Origin: Bugula neritina
Lineage: Eukaryota > Bryozoa > Gymnolaemata > Cheilostomatida > Bugulidae
Length of the DNA: 64,000 nt
Assembly (NCBI GenBank): GCA_964035545.1
Contig: OZ037765.1
Span: 28,384,004 to 28,448,003, forward strand
Reading direction: 5' to 3'
Position 1 is the first letter of the stretch. Each line of letters begins with the position of its first letter. Made by a program: the position numbers and the translations under genes. Positions 52,501 through 64,000 of this stretch are shown one piece after another. The notes below the pieces were generated by a model. It was not told where the DNA came from. It ran no database searches and saw only the letters and a list, made by a program, of their open reading frames with translations.

Positions 52501-54126
52501 TTTCATTTATAAAATGTATTTGCATATATAAGAATATAAAATGTATTTACATATATAAAATATGTTGTGTTTGTTGAATTCCAAACAAAATTACTATTAT
52601 AGTGCTATAGCACGTAATAATGATTACCTGGAGCATAATTTGTTTCTGATTTGATACCATGTTATAAGTGGCCTAACATCTTAATGTTTTAGCAAAGTAA
52701 AATCAGTGTTGGTACCCACATGACAAAATAAATTTTTAGGCCCTTTTATGGTTTCAACTAATAATATTAAGTATATCGCATGCTTTAATCCTTGAATGCT
52801 ATTTGACAGGTATTGTCAATAAATATTATAGCATTAGAAATAGATTTTAAAAGTATAAATTAATAATTGAATATATAAAGTTTTCAACTATGGTATCTGT
52901 AGCGTTTCATAAATTATTATAGAACTATTAAACATGATATTTTTTGCTGTCACAGTATACATAACAACATACTAGCACTATGCACTTTACCATGGTCTAA
53001 TCTTGAAGAAATAATTCTTTGGGTTAGCACTCTGACGTTGCAGATCTTTTCAGGCTACTTTCAAGTATAAGCAGTACCTATGCATGCATGTGTAGCTAGA
53101 TTATAAATGCATAATTAAAATTATAATCTACTAATAAATTATATACACACATGTACATGATGTGTGTGTTTATGAATGCATTGTGTATCACAATATAATA
53201 AGCAGTTCAATTTATACAAGTCTTTGGCGGCATTCAGTTAGTTGATGTTGCTCTTGTAACAAAAGGTTGCAACACTATTTTCTCACATTAAATGACTAAA
53301 ACTGTAAACAAGATATGCCACATCAAGCAAAAAATTTAAAAATTAATCAGCTTGTTTAACCACTAGACTGCCAATTTAAAATTTAATGACCAAAATGCAA
53401 GTTAGTAGAGCAGTTAAAGCAACCTTGTGTTTCGTATATAAGTATTAGAACAATGTGCTTTCAAGTGAATATATTTGCTGATAGTTAGTAGTAACAAGTA
53501 TTCCAATAGGAAAAGCAGATGAAATTTTAGCAAAAAAGCAAAAATAAGGTAAGGTAGAAACATATAAATATGTTTTGTTTCAGTAGTGAATAGCAAATAG
53601 TAAATTTAGTCTAAATCAGCATGAAACAAGTGACCTTTATGAGATCAAAGCTACTGAATGATAAAATAAAATCTAAGGCTATTTGCAAGTCAAATTGGTA
53701 TCTATGACAACATTTCTATCACCAGTGTTGGTTTGATTAGCTCATACCATATAATTAAATAATAATAATTTGATTGAGTAAAATATGACTTGTAAATTAT
53801 GGATTATATATAATTACACATGTAGGATAATACAAGACCGGCACCATTACTAAGATTGCGGAAGGATATCAACTAGTAATCAAAAATATCATTCAGAATA
53901 ATTACAAATTTGTACAAAATGACATAACGTCATAAAATCAGCCAATTAAAACACATACCATCAACTATATAATAGCAATACAGTATTACAGCATTAAATG
54001 GCTGCAAATGGAATACAATTATGCAAAAATCGGTGAATAATGTGTGTGTGTATATATATATATAAGAATGTGAATGAATAGTTAGCACTAGTACTATGCA
54101 TAGCTATATCTGTATTTCAACCCAGT
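49539..54126. other. Intergenic region between the LAP and RFX genes
   Basis: About 4.6 kb. The LAP promoter should be near 49540-50100. A TAATAC-type repeat tract and related TAG/TAC-rich sequence fill about 50640-51960. The remainder to 54126 is AT-rich with no recognisable exon; ORFs at 51652-51864, 52011-52232 and 53414-53596 are repeat-derived or random. A short TG/TA run lies at about 54040-54062. Confidence 0.6.
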
Positions 54127-57100
54127 CTATTGTGTATTCAACTTCTGGCGTTTGGCCGATGGACCTTCTGCATCTGGATTAGCCTGTGGAGGTAGGACGA
54201 CTATATTCTTGGATCCAGGTGTATCCCCATCACTGGTAACCACTGTCATTGGGGAGGCCTTCATCTTAGTCATTGAGCTCTTCACTCCATAGTGGTGATC
54301 CAAGTTCTGTGACTGACTACTCTGTTCAAGCAGCTGCATTGAAAATACACAATCTTCAGTACAAAAGGTTAATGTATCATCATTAGCCAACTTCAGAATT
54401 AATATTACATAATATAAACCTAACCTCAATTTTAAAATAGGAAAACCTTGCAGAGCTCAAAAGATTACACAGCAAGAAAACATAATCTAAAACTCAAGAA
54501 TGCCCCAGGTGTTGAGTATACAAGAGATATAATACTGACCTCTCCCATGACAGCAATAGAGGTTTGACCTGTGGCTCCAGCCACTTTCTGTTCAACCAGA
54601 TAGAAGATGTACTCATCATACAAGAGGCGAATCAAATGAAAGGATCCAAAGGAGGCAGCACTTCGCAAAGTCAAATCTCTAATTATCATGGAGCTAAAAG
54701 CAAGAACAGTAGAAAATTATACTATTTGACATCCATAAAAATACTACATGTTATTCACAAACTGTGGGTTTTTCAAAAAATACAGTGCATTCACAATAAT
54801 TCATTATCTTTGTCAATTGCATCATCAGTTATTACTATTTTGTTTAGTAAAAACAAATAAACAATATCAAAATAAAAGCCTAGCAGTGACTAATAAACTA
54901 GAAACATGGAATGCTCAAAATAAGAAACAGAAGGAAAAAAACATTTATGGTACTGCTTTTTAGTAACTTCCCATTAAAGTGAGATCAGTAAAGTTATTAT
55001 TATTTGCATGCTTCCCTGGAAACATAAAAACCCGTGACCGGTGAAGTGTACACGGGCAACCAGACAAAGGGTGGACGTGAAGACAGACCAGCTGGGACAC
55101 AAACTTACCTGTAGAACGACCATTTTAGGAGAAACTGCCGTGCAGCTTTGGTGAAATTCTCGGTCTGTTGGTAAGGCTTGAGCACCTCATCAACAACAGA
55201 CTGAAGCCATGTACTCCACTCCTCTAGAGTGTGTTGGTCCTGGAGGAACCTCTTGAAGTCCTTCTCCAGCTGGGTGACTAGACTGTCTTCACACTGACAG
55301 ACCCACGATGCTTGTTCCTGTCAGAATATACGCACCCAGGTTGACGGAAAGCACAAACATTGTAAAGCACTTGGCTTGAAAAATCAGAATTTCTGGGGTA
55401 CTATATGCTATGTTAAACATACCAGCTAATTAAACTAAAGGTAAGCAATTTAATGGAATTTAGTAAAATTAGAACCGGTTGGGTAGCATACTTATTTTAG
55501 TATTATATTATTTGTATAAGCGTTGTATTATTTATATAAGTATTTATCATATAATTGAAATAGTTTTAAACATTTGGTAGAGTAAGCTGCTTTGAAATGC
55601 AAGCTTATAAGATTAAAAAGCTATAGAATACATGTGATGAGACAACTTTACACCAACCTAACTTTATATACAACTTAGCATGTTGTTGCTATGTACATAA
55701 GAATTCGTCATTTGCAATGCTATAAGGAGTGATATTAAAAAAAACCGTTGCCGTAGAAACAAGAAAGTTAGATAGAATCACAATATCTGACTAATAAAGA
55801 GAGTAGTGAGCTGCTACCTTGACAACCTTGTACGAACTACAAAAGCACCATATCCTGATTTACACAGCTGCTTACACTACACACTTTAAGCAAGTAATAG
55901 AATTACACAGAATGTATATTTTATACAACAATAATTATATTAGACAGCTATAAAAATTTACATCCCATAAAATACTCAACTAGGATACTAAGAGTATGAC
56001 CTCAAAAAGGTTTTTAAAAGTAATGAAATACACTTTTGATAGGTCAGTTTGCAGTATGACGGTATTGAGTTGAAACAAAAATAGTAGCTAGACAGTATCC
56101 CAAACAACAGAAAGAAAACTTTATCAAAATTCAGAGCAAGTATTGAAGAGAACTCCCTGTTCTATATGCATTCGACTAGCTCTACATCTAGTAGTTCATA
56201 TTTTCTGATTGGCAAATTAGGTAGCGCCTACGATTGGCTTACTGATTCTAAACGCTGTAGTAACTCACTCATGAACTCCAACTCCCACATTGAACCATGC
56301 CAACATGTCGAGTCAGCCAAAATTTCGAAGAGAAATAGCGGACACTAGATAAATGTGAAAATTTCTTCGCTAGTAAAGCGGAAACAGGAAACACCAAAAA
56401 CTTTGGCAAGACAAACTTCTTTCAACGACTATGAGTAAAATATACGTAGATATTAATCATAGATGAATAAAATCTGTTGAAAACCAAAAATGTGAAAAAA
56501 ATTCTACTTCGCAATGTTAGAAGTTTTAAACATTGTTGGACAACTTCTAGAGAGAGAGAGACAGCAGCAAATGGAATACGAGATAATATTACCACGCTGA
56601 ACTACTCGTCACCATGGATGTGTTTTGTGCGGTAAATATAAATATGACATAGTTGAAGATGGCACCAATTGTAGCTTTTTTTACTTACCAGCACATTTTA
56701 ATGAAAAACATGAGCAACTGAATTCATAGCCATAAACATTTTATAGGAGATGGTGCTTTACACTGCTAAACTTTAAAAAACATTTCAATTTTAAAATAAT
56801 TTTTCTATTTTAGTATTTATATAATTTATGATCTTGCCCAGCTCCTGATTTAAAATTTTTTTTTACTCGATTATGCATTGAAATTGATAAGATTATAATA
56901 ATATTCATTATTGATTGGGATGTTTAGTAATAGTTACAACACATAATTCAATCGTAAAGTTGGTTGAGTATGATAATGATGGCCAGTATTATCTTACTGT
57001 TTGTTTATTTTAATAATTGATAATAAACTATTTCCTTCCAGTTTTATTAGCTCCGACAGCCCATCAGTGATGTAACTGAAAGGAGAGCTAAGACAGTTGT

Positions 57101-60100
57101 TGTAGTGACTTCTATGTTGTAAATGTTAATTTGATCAATTCTACTTCATATAAATTTAAATATAACTATTGACAATAGTTTTATTAAAACGTTCATTGTA
57201 CTTTTGAAAACATTAATGCGAAGTTATATTATTTCAATCATTTTATGTTAACAGTTGAGAATTTCTGCTAAGTTTTTCAGTTTCTTGTTATATTAATGAA
57301 CATAGTATGTAATTTGTTTCTCAGAAATAATGCCTGTTGGAGTAAATTTACTATCCTCTTAGCAAATAGAATGACTCTGTTGACAAGCTAGTTGTTAGTC
57401 ATTGTGATAAGAAATTCTTTAAAATCATATTCCTATCTTGAGCTAAAAGAGTACTAATCATATCTATTTTAAAGTTTGTACCTTCAACTGAAATAAATGT
57501 ATTAATATGCAATACATACTGCAATAACAAACCAATAACTGCTAAAAAACAAGTAACAATCAACTTTGTTTTAGGACATCATCAATATTAGGAGATATGG
57601 AGATATACCCATCAATACCTGAACATTGGCGAAATCTACTCGGTTCAGATCTGACAGCATCTGAGTTATTTGGGACGAGTTCTGTAGAACCGATCTGGCA
57701 GCCTGAGCCAGGTGATTGAGTGATGTGTATCGACGCAACGTCTGTGAAAATGCGCTAACGGCACCAATCTGTAAAAATACATGAGGATTTATATAACTAT
57801 AATCTATATTCATAGAAAATGTAAGTAATTAATATTAGAATAATAAATATGCAAGGCTCAATAATATTGATTAAATCAAATAAAAATTCAATTTTTTTAA
57901 AATGTGATTTATTGTTAGACCTCTATAACAAATGTTTACTGTCTTATAATGCCTTTATACTATGACAATCATAAATACAGCAAACATGTCATATACATGA
58001 ATGGATATAAGTTTTATAACTACTGTAATTGGTTAGTCGCACTAGGTGGTCACATAACTGTATAATAGTTACATTAAAAACTATGTTAGCACATTTTTCT
58101 ATACTTGAGACACTGGTCAAACATGATAACTTAACTTATCCCACCCCAAGTCCAATTTGCCGAATATGTTCCATTCACTGTTTTGTTTCCAAGACTCATA
58201 GCTTGTTGTAATTATTTCAAACTTGTCTAACATGTACATTACATTCTGTAACACAAGTCAATTACTGATATCAGACTCACCTTGACACTGATCATAGCCT
58301 CAGGTATTCCCCCAATTGATGACCTTAGGGAGGTTTCCAAGCCTTTCGCAAAGTTTCGAATAGTTTGGGTGAGTGTACCTAATAGAGGATACACCAAAAT
58401 AACAACTTATACACTGAATAATATCCATTTACTTGAGACATACTGTGATGCTGTGTGTGAATGGTGAAACTGCTTGTATGCTGTAACCAAGTCAAATACT
58501 TACTAGGTATAGGCCTAAGGACATCTGGCACCAACAACTCAAGTAGCGCTTGGTAGAAACTGTAGTCTGCTTCCTTTACAAACTCCTGTACTTCTGACAG
58601 AGCAGCCAACTTCAACAATTTCTCTTTCGGCAGTTTTGCCTCCACCTCAGGGTCAACACTACAAGTTATTGACACTAGAGTATATCTGTAGGCGATGGTT
58701 GAACAGGTCAAAAATACTCTCAAGTTGCATGTCACACTCATACTTATATGCAATGTATAAGCTAGAGTAAAGTAGATGCTTCAACTAACCTTACATTCGT
58801 CTTCCTCCAAAATGTTTGCCACAAATTCTCAATGAGATTTAAATGTAAATTTTGAACTAAATCTAACACCGCCTGAAATAAACAACACAGAATGTGTTTG
58901 TACATTTACAGTCATTAGCATATGCATCATGTACCAATCAAATATAAAGATAGTGAAACATGAACCTACTTCACAATGCTCTTTGTACATGGTATCAAAT
59001 GTGTTGGCATCACCCATAGTGACACCCTGGGGCAGGTTCTTGCTATCTATAGTTAGATCATTCTGTGGTATGGCCTCCTCGGGGGATCCTAAATACTGTT
59101 TATGTTGCTCAGTGTCCTGACTTGTAGCAGCTGCCTCAGTCTTCATGGCGTTTCCAGCATCTCCCCCATCGGCACCACTGGACTTGGCTATACGTCGGTG
59201 TGGCTGAGTGGCTTGCCTCATCGCTACAGGAGTATCATCAGGCACCATCTGGTTGAGAGGACTGTCGGCCTTGATGCGTATGCCATAGTAGTGGTACTTC
59301 GAGTTGCCCCTAGAACCAGCCAGTAATAACACTGAGTACAATGTGAAAACACGTGACGGCGTACAGGTAGAGGCTACTTCAACGTGAAGGTTTTCCTCAA
59401 TAGTGATGAGTCATCCATGGCGTGTGTTGTCTTAATTTAAACAGAAATTAGTTTCCAGTCTCTACAATTATAACATGCATTTGTGCATCTTAGTAAGAAA
59501 GTTTAATTGAGATCAGCAGCTTACATATACTTTACAACAAAGAAAAACAATTTAAAAAGACATTTCCAAAATGCTAGCACAAGAGCAGCACCCATCCCCT
59601 GTAAGACTGTGTACTTGACAAGTGAAGAGCGTGTTAGAGCGTGAAAGTCCTTCAGCAGCGGCCACGGTTACCTGGTGCCTAAACGCCGGGTCCTGAGGCC
59701 TAAAAATACCGACCGGATAAGTTTGCCAAAACTAGCAGGATTCATTGGGTCGAGCCTAGCCTGGCGACAATGCTGCATATAATGGGCATAGAGAGTAGAG
59801 CGAGGCAGACTAACTCCTTCAGCTACATCATAGTTATCTAGTAGCCATTGAACCTGCAAGTATGTAAGAAACACGGGTGTAGCATCTTTAATCAATGCAG
59901 ATTATCATTACCTTTGCCCCAATCTTCTAGTTTTCAAATCTCTGAATATTGTTCGGACTAGCTTTCCAAAAGATGCAGGATTGGATGCTTCTATTTTCTC
60001 ATTATTGCAATGATGCATATAAAAGTTGTAGAGTGTACATCGAGGCAAGCTTGTACCATCGCAACTTTCAAAGTTAGCTAGCAGCCATTGTACCTAATAT

Positions 60101-63100
60101 ACAGCACAGAGAATAAGAATAATATTGCATGCAACACAATGTTCAGTATATAATCGAATAATATATTAGTAGACTGAGGTTTTTTACTATTCTCATTACT
60201 AGGTTAGGGGATTAGTACGAGCATATATTATTAGAACAGGGCACCCCATCTCATCTCAATCAGACTTGAGCAGTGGTATAACAAAATAGTTAAGTTTACC
60301 GTTCGATTATCGAAACTCACAGTAGCAGGGGCTGCTCTTGTGGTCTGAGCTAGTGGGTATCCTTCGCCGTCCATAGTAGCACCGTGGATGAGGTAGGCAT
60401 GACCTCCCATTTGTTGCACCATTTGTCCAGGGAAACTCTGTATGCCCAACTGTGATAGCAAGGACAACCATACATTTTCAGTTAAATTACATAACAAGAA
60501 GTGGGGTTTCAATATTTTCCAGACTCAGAAATAAATGGGACCAAGTAAACAAGTAGATTATAATCACAAATAACCAGTTAGACCCTAAAATTATCTTCTA
60601 AGTTTGAGACTCTAATAAACAAGTGATATACAAATAATTACATAGAAATGATATTATCTGGACCCGAAAGGCCACGTAGCTCACATGGAACCATACATGG
60701 AACCACCAGTTTCACTAATTATGGTTATGACGGTTTCTAAATCTTTTATTACAGGTCTAGCAGATTTAAAATACGTAAACATTTTCATTTTGATCACGAC
60801 GCTAAGATTTTTAGTCTCAACTCCCAGAAGGTCAAGGTCACTTTGAGAATGATCAAACCGAATATATTTTTAAAAACACTAAGTTGACACTAAAATCTAT
60901 TATTTTACTCAACGGGTAAAAATTGATTATTAAATGAATTTAAAAATAAAAACATTCATGCTGATACTTATTTTATAATATTTATTTATTCAATTAATAA
61001 AACTTTAAATTATAATTTCGTAGTATCAATACATTACCATGAAAAAAAAGATCTTTATGTTAATACACATGCTTTATAGAATTTGCTAAACTTTATAACT
61101 TTTACTGAATTAATAGAAATCAATTTGATATAAAATACAATGCTACCTCTGTATCTCATGGTTCTATTTCCCACGAAATTCCACAGGTCACGAGGAGGGC
61201 TTGGACCACCGTTTTGTGGCTTATGTATGTGTGTGTGAGATATGGAGAAAGCATTGTCATTGTATTTTTAAAGAGTAATAGTACTACGCTTCGTGCAAAA
61301 ATCTCAATTTTGAATTAACTAATGTACAATGAATAAATAAAAATGGCCGAATTTAACAGATCCGTGAGTTAAATAGGTTGTTTTATATGCAGTCGGCTGG
61401 CTCGACATATATTTCTGATTGGCTAATTAAGTTGCGCCTATGATTGGCTTACTAGTTTTAAATGCACAAATTGTTGCTGATGGCTGTGACTGTCATGGCG
61501 CACACGTGCACTCTAACTCACAGTAAATCACACTAACATTTACAATTTCAGTTTCATAGCTTAAGCTCGGCAACTTTTTTATGTAAGAAGTCACTAAACT
61601 TAAATCACATTGTTGATAAATTGATACAGAAGTAATTTTTATTTTTAAAGATTTTTTTAGTAGTGAAACTAAATGCAGTTGTTTTCGTGCCAGTAGTAAC
61701 ATTATAAAGTAAGCCAATATGAGATGCTAACTCATGAGCCAATCAGAAAATGTCAAGCAGCTAATTGTCGAGCCAGCTGACTGCCTATTATAGAAATTTC
61801 CAAGTTAAATCTGGTATTCTACTATGAGCTTAGTGAGATATGGAGGGAGCATTGTAATTGTATTTTTTAGTGAGGAATAGTACTACACTTTAAATTAACT
61901 AATGTAAAATGAATAAAAAAAAATTACTGAATTTTTTATGGTGATGGTGGACAACTAAAATGACCGTTTTTATAACCGATGGAATTTATAAGCACAACAC
62001 TGATACATTTAGTCTTTCTACTTAGGCTTTAATCATTAATTTATATTATATTAATTTAAAACTAGTTTTTTTAATTGCTTCTGAAATGAAATAAAATTCA
62101 AAACAATACATACAAACAAACATACATACAGAGCTAAAAATTTCCGCGTGTGTGTGCTTGTGTGTGTGTGTGTGTGAAAAACAGTTAAACTCTGCAACTT
62201 GCTGCATGCTAAAATTTTGGGAAACTAAAATGTTTTAGAGCTAAATAAAATACACAAGGCATGCACACATATAATAATAAGTCAGTAGGATATTTTATTA
62301 GACTAAATAAGCCTCACCTGTTGGCCAGTTGAGTATCCATGATAGTTGTTTGTGGGTGAATATGTACTTTGAGAATACTCTTGAAATTGGCTGCAATGAC
62401 ATAAATTGTACAACTTGATTCGGAGTTAGAAAACAGGGCACAGCAGGTTCTAAAGATAGCATTCGATATCATATATTACTTTATATAGGAGAATATTGCA
62501 TTAAAAAAAGGTGAATACAACTCACAATGCTGCACACTTTCCAGTTACATAATGTATAATATAGTTTTACAGTATAAAACACATTATGATGGGTAGAATC
62601 AGTATATCAAAGGCTTCTAACTATATAAGTAAGCACCAAGTGATAGAATACCTTTACACTAATGTGTAGTTCTAGCATTAACTTACATGTTACTTTGCTA
62701 TTTATTAACATACATGTTATTTTGTCATGTTACTTATATGTAATTTTGTCATATAACTTACATTTTACTGTGTCATATATTAAGTTACATGCTATTGTGT
62801 CATATATTAACATACATGTTATATTGTTATAATATATTAACTTACATGGTATTATGTCATATAACTTACATGTTATTTTGTCCGTTGGGATATACTATTT
62901 GTTCCTGACCAGTTGTCACGCGGTTGACAGAATCTACATATTGCACAGGATAAACCGTCTGTCCAGCATTTCCATGATCTCCACCTGCATTTCCTGCACT
63001 GGCAGCTGGGTTGGTGACTGCTAGAAAATGCATAGAATTTGCACTAGTTGGAGAATGGTGGTGATGGTGGTGATGGTAATATCCATGGTTCATGCTAACA

Positions 63101-63889
63101 CCTTCGGAAATATGCATTTAAGCAGAAAAATATAACTCTTGATATGTTTCCTTTAAAAAACAAGCAAATCAGATAGGAATTTTCTTCTAATGCTTTTTTG
63201 GTAGCTATGAAGTCCAAATATCTTAGCTTGAGCAGATATACTAAGTATAAGCTGTCACTGTACGTTCAAATGTTGCTCGCCAACAATATAATTCAAGATG
63301 TTTCACCCTCTATAGCTAAAGGATGAATGATTCAACTTTTGTCACGGCTCAACACACATAGACAACTAATGCTATTACCACTAAAAGCGCGCTTTGACTT
63401 CTGCATTACCACCCTGGTTACTATAGGGTCACGCTAACCAATAAATGGGCTTCCTGGCTAAAAATAACAGTATTTATTTGGAATCTCTTGATTGATTTGC
63501 AATTTCTTCTGCTTTCGAATTCCAAAGATCCAACAAGATATTATAGATGTTATAAAAGAATTACTCACCAAATGCAAAAAAATAATTTACACATCTCAGA
63601 AAACTTCCCATTCCAGTACTTCTAAATTTTAATTCCGACTTACACAATGTACACACACTTCATAAAAATGTCACAAAATGATTAGCAAAGACTAACATAT
63701 TTAGTTGATATCAACAGTTGGCAGCATAGGAGTTATACCTGTCACGATATATTGCTGTCCGCTGCCATCACTAGTGGGTTGAATAATTGTGGCCCCTTTA
63801 CTTTGAGTGACTACAAACTGCTGCCCGGTTGACATGTCTCCAGACACAACAATGGTCTTCCTGGTGGGTGCGGAAGTGCTTGCTGCCAT
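54127..63889 (-). CDS. RFX1/2/3-type winged-helix transcription factor
   Basis: Transcript-order exons: 63739-63889, 62870-63101, 62318-62390, 60321-60449, then one DNA-binding exon (59672-59853, or alternative 59912-60093), 58970-59309, 58790-58872, 58504-58658, 58281-58378, 57619-57768, 55109-55317, 54540-54693, 54127-54333. About 720 residues. An in-frame TGA precedes the ATG. N-terminal activation-type region is Gln/Thr-rich with His60-66. The RFX DNA-binding domain is about residues 196-270, entered through QTTRAAPAT as in vertebrate RFX1-3 and closed by [14 protein letters not shown]. The B/C and dimerisation regions follow: [79 protein letters not shown]. The C-terminus has a basic SAKRQKLN. 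By family it binds X-box motifs and drives ciliary and other genes in the nucleus. Complete; all phases agree. Confidence 0.97.
56163..56320. mobile_element. Short foldback (MITE-like) element in an RFX intron
   Basis: The left part (TTTCTGATTGGCAAATTAGG, then GCGCCTACGATTGGCTTACT) aligns with 61384-61466. Near the right end CATGTCGAGTCAGCC is the inverse of the left-arm motif. It looks like a small, diverged copy of the element at 61384-61800. Confidence 0.5.
59672..59853 (-). other. RFX DNA-binding exon, canonical version
   Basis: 182 nt, entering at phase 0 and leaving after two bases of an Arg codon completed by the exon starting at 59309. It encodes [20 protein letters not shown] and ends in [10 protein letters not shown], very close to vertebrate RFX1/2/3. 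Acceptor CTTGCAG; donor CCAG/GTAACC. Confidence 0.95.
59912..60093 (-). other. RFX DNA-binding exon, divergent tandem copy
   Basis: 182 nt, same entry and exit phase as the canonical exon, placed immediately upstream of it in the transcript with only 58 nt between. Uninterrupted frame: [20 protein letters not shown], then [18 protein letters not shown] and RRLGQR. It shares 34 of 60 full codons' residues with the canonical exon. The core that forms the winged helix ([13 protein letters not shown]) is kept, while the first helix, the middle segment and the end differ. Acceptor ATATTAG; donor AAAG/GTAATG. Probably a mutually exclusive exon. Confidence 0.9.
61233..61940. repeat. Direct repeats flanking the foldback element
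   Basis: 61233-61370 and 61832-61940 are two diverged copies in the same orientation. Both read GTGAGATATGGAG, then GAGCATTGT/AAGCATTGTC, GTATTTTT, AATAGTACTAC, AATTAACTAATGTA and AATGAATAAA. The foldback element lies between them. Confidence 0.7.
61384..61800. mobile_element. Foldback (MITE-like) element in an RFX intron
   Basis: The left arm starts TATATGCAGTCGGCTGGCTC, then GACATAT and TTTCTGATTGGCT. The right arm (61735-61797) reads as the inverse of this: GCCAATCAGAAA, GTCGAGCCAGCTGACTGCC, TATTATA. So it has imperfect terminal inverted repeats of about 60 bp around an AT-rich core and no transposase. Consistent with a non-autonomous DNA element. Confidence 0.6.
62682..62880 (-). repeat. 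Tandem repeat containing 5' splice-site sequences at the RFX exon 2 donor
   Basis: About eight diverged units of about 23-30 bp run into the exon boundary at 62870. On the transcribed strand the unit reads AACATGTAAGTTA-TATGACA. Four units keep GTAAGT exactly (plus-strand ACTTAC at 62691, 62756, 62840 and 62864); others read GTATGT or GTAACT. The last GTAAGT is the real donor. Confidence 0.8.
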
Positions 63890-64000
63890 AGCTTGTAACA
63901 ACTTTGTTCACAAGGGGTTCCAGTATAATTCTAATAATATAAGCAGTACATAAGCCAGGCTAAATATGCACATTGTCCCAGCAGTTTCATATACGGTTAA
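63890..64000. other. Upstream flank of the RFX start codon
   Basis: Probably 5' UTR and intron. A stop codon lies in frame shortly before the ATG at 63889. The transcript's first exon is likely outside the window. Confidence 0.5.

Noticed and set aside
1-64000. CRISPR array, bacterial operon or phage-like system
   Set aside because: The window is intron-bearing animal DNA; the tandem repeats have no unique spacers and no associated genes.

Overview
The window is animal (metazoan) nuclear DNA. It is strongly AT-rich and carries multi-exon genes with GT-AG introns, AATAAA poly(A) signals, LINE and SINE retroelements and many minisatellites. The six genes belong to animal families (Hhex homeobox, MFSD10, TRAF6, THOC1, an Erbin/LRRC7-type LAP protein, and an RFX1/2/3-type transcription factor). 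Introns are mostly 80 bp to a few kb. I take it to be an invertebrate; the sequence alone does not let me name the phylum. Exon joins were made by hand from reading frame, splice signals and recalled family resemblance. No search was run.

Layout: 2548-5084 (+) Hhex homeobox gene, 4 exons. 6118-10809 (-) MFSD10 transporter, 12 exons, convergent with Hhex. 10810-15981 intergenic, with TAATAC/TAATAG-type simple repeats and a decayed LINE 3' fragment. 15982-20149 (+) TRAF6-type adaptor/E3 ligase, 6 exons. 20150-26053 mostly non-genic, with a 5'-truncated LINE holding a 586-codon open reverse-transcriptase frame (-) and a SINE. 26054-34336 (+) THOC1 (THO complex), about 20 exons, first coding exon not found. 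34657-49538 (-) LAP-family scaffold (LRRs plus one PDZ), 21 exons, tail-to-tail with THOC1. 49539-54126 intergenic and repeat-rich. 54127-63889 (-) RFX transcription factor, 13 constitutive coding positions plus one duplicated exon.

The genes do not form a pathway; this is ordinary unlinked animal gene order. The most striking observation is in the RFX gene. The exon encoding most of the DNA-binding domain is present twice in tandem (59672-59853 and 59912-60093). Both copies are exactly 182 nt, in the same phase, with intact splice sites, and only 58 nt lie between them. They share 34 of 60 encoded residues. Using both, or neither, would break the reading frame. This is the architecture of a mutually exclusive exon pair and would give one gene two DNA-binding specificities.

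Other signals are four short tandem arrays that sit directly against splice sites in four different genes, a SINE family with a perfect 12-bp target-site duplication, a foldback element flanked by direct repeats, and a PDZ protein ending in a PDZ-ligand-like tail.
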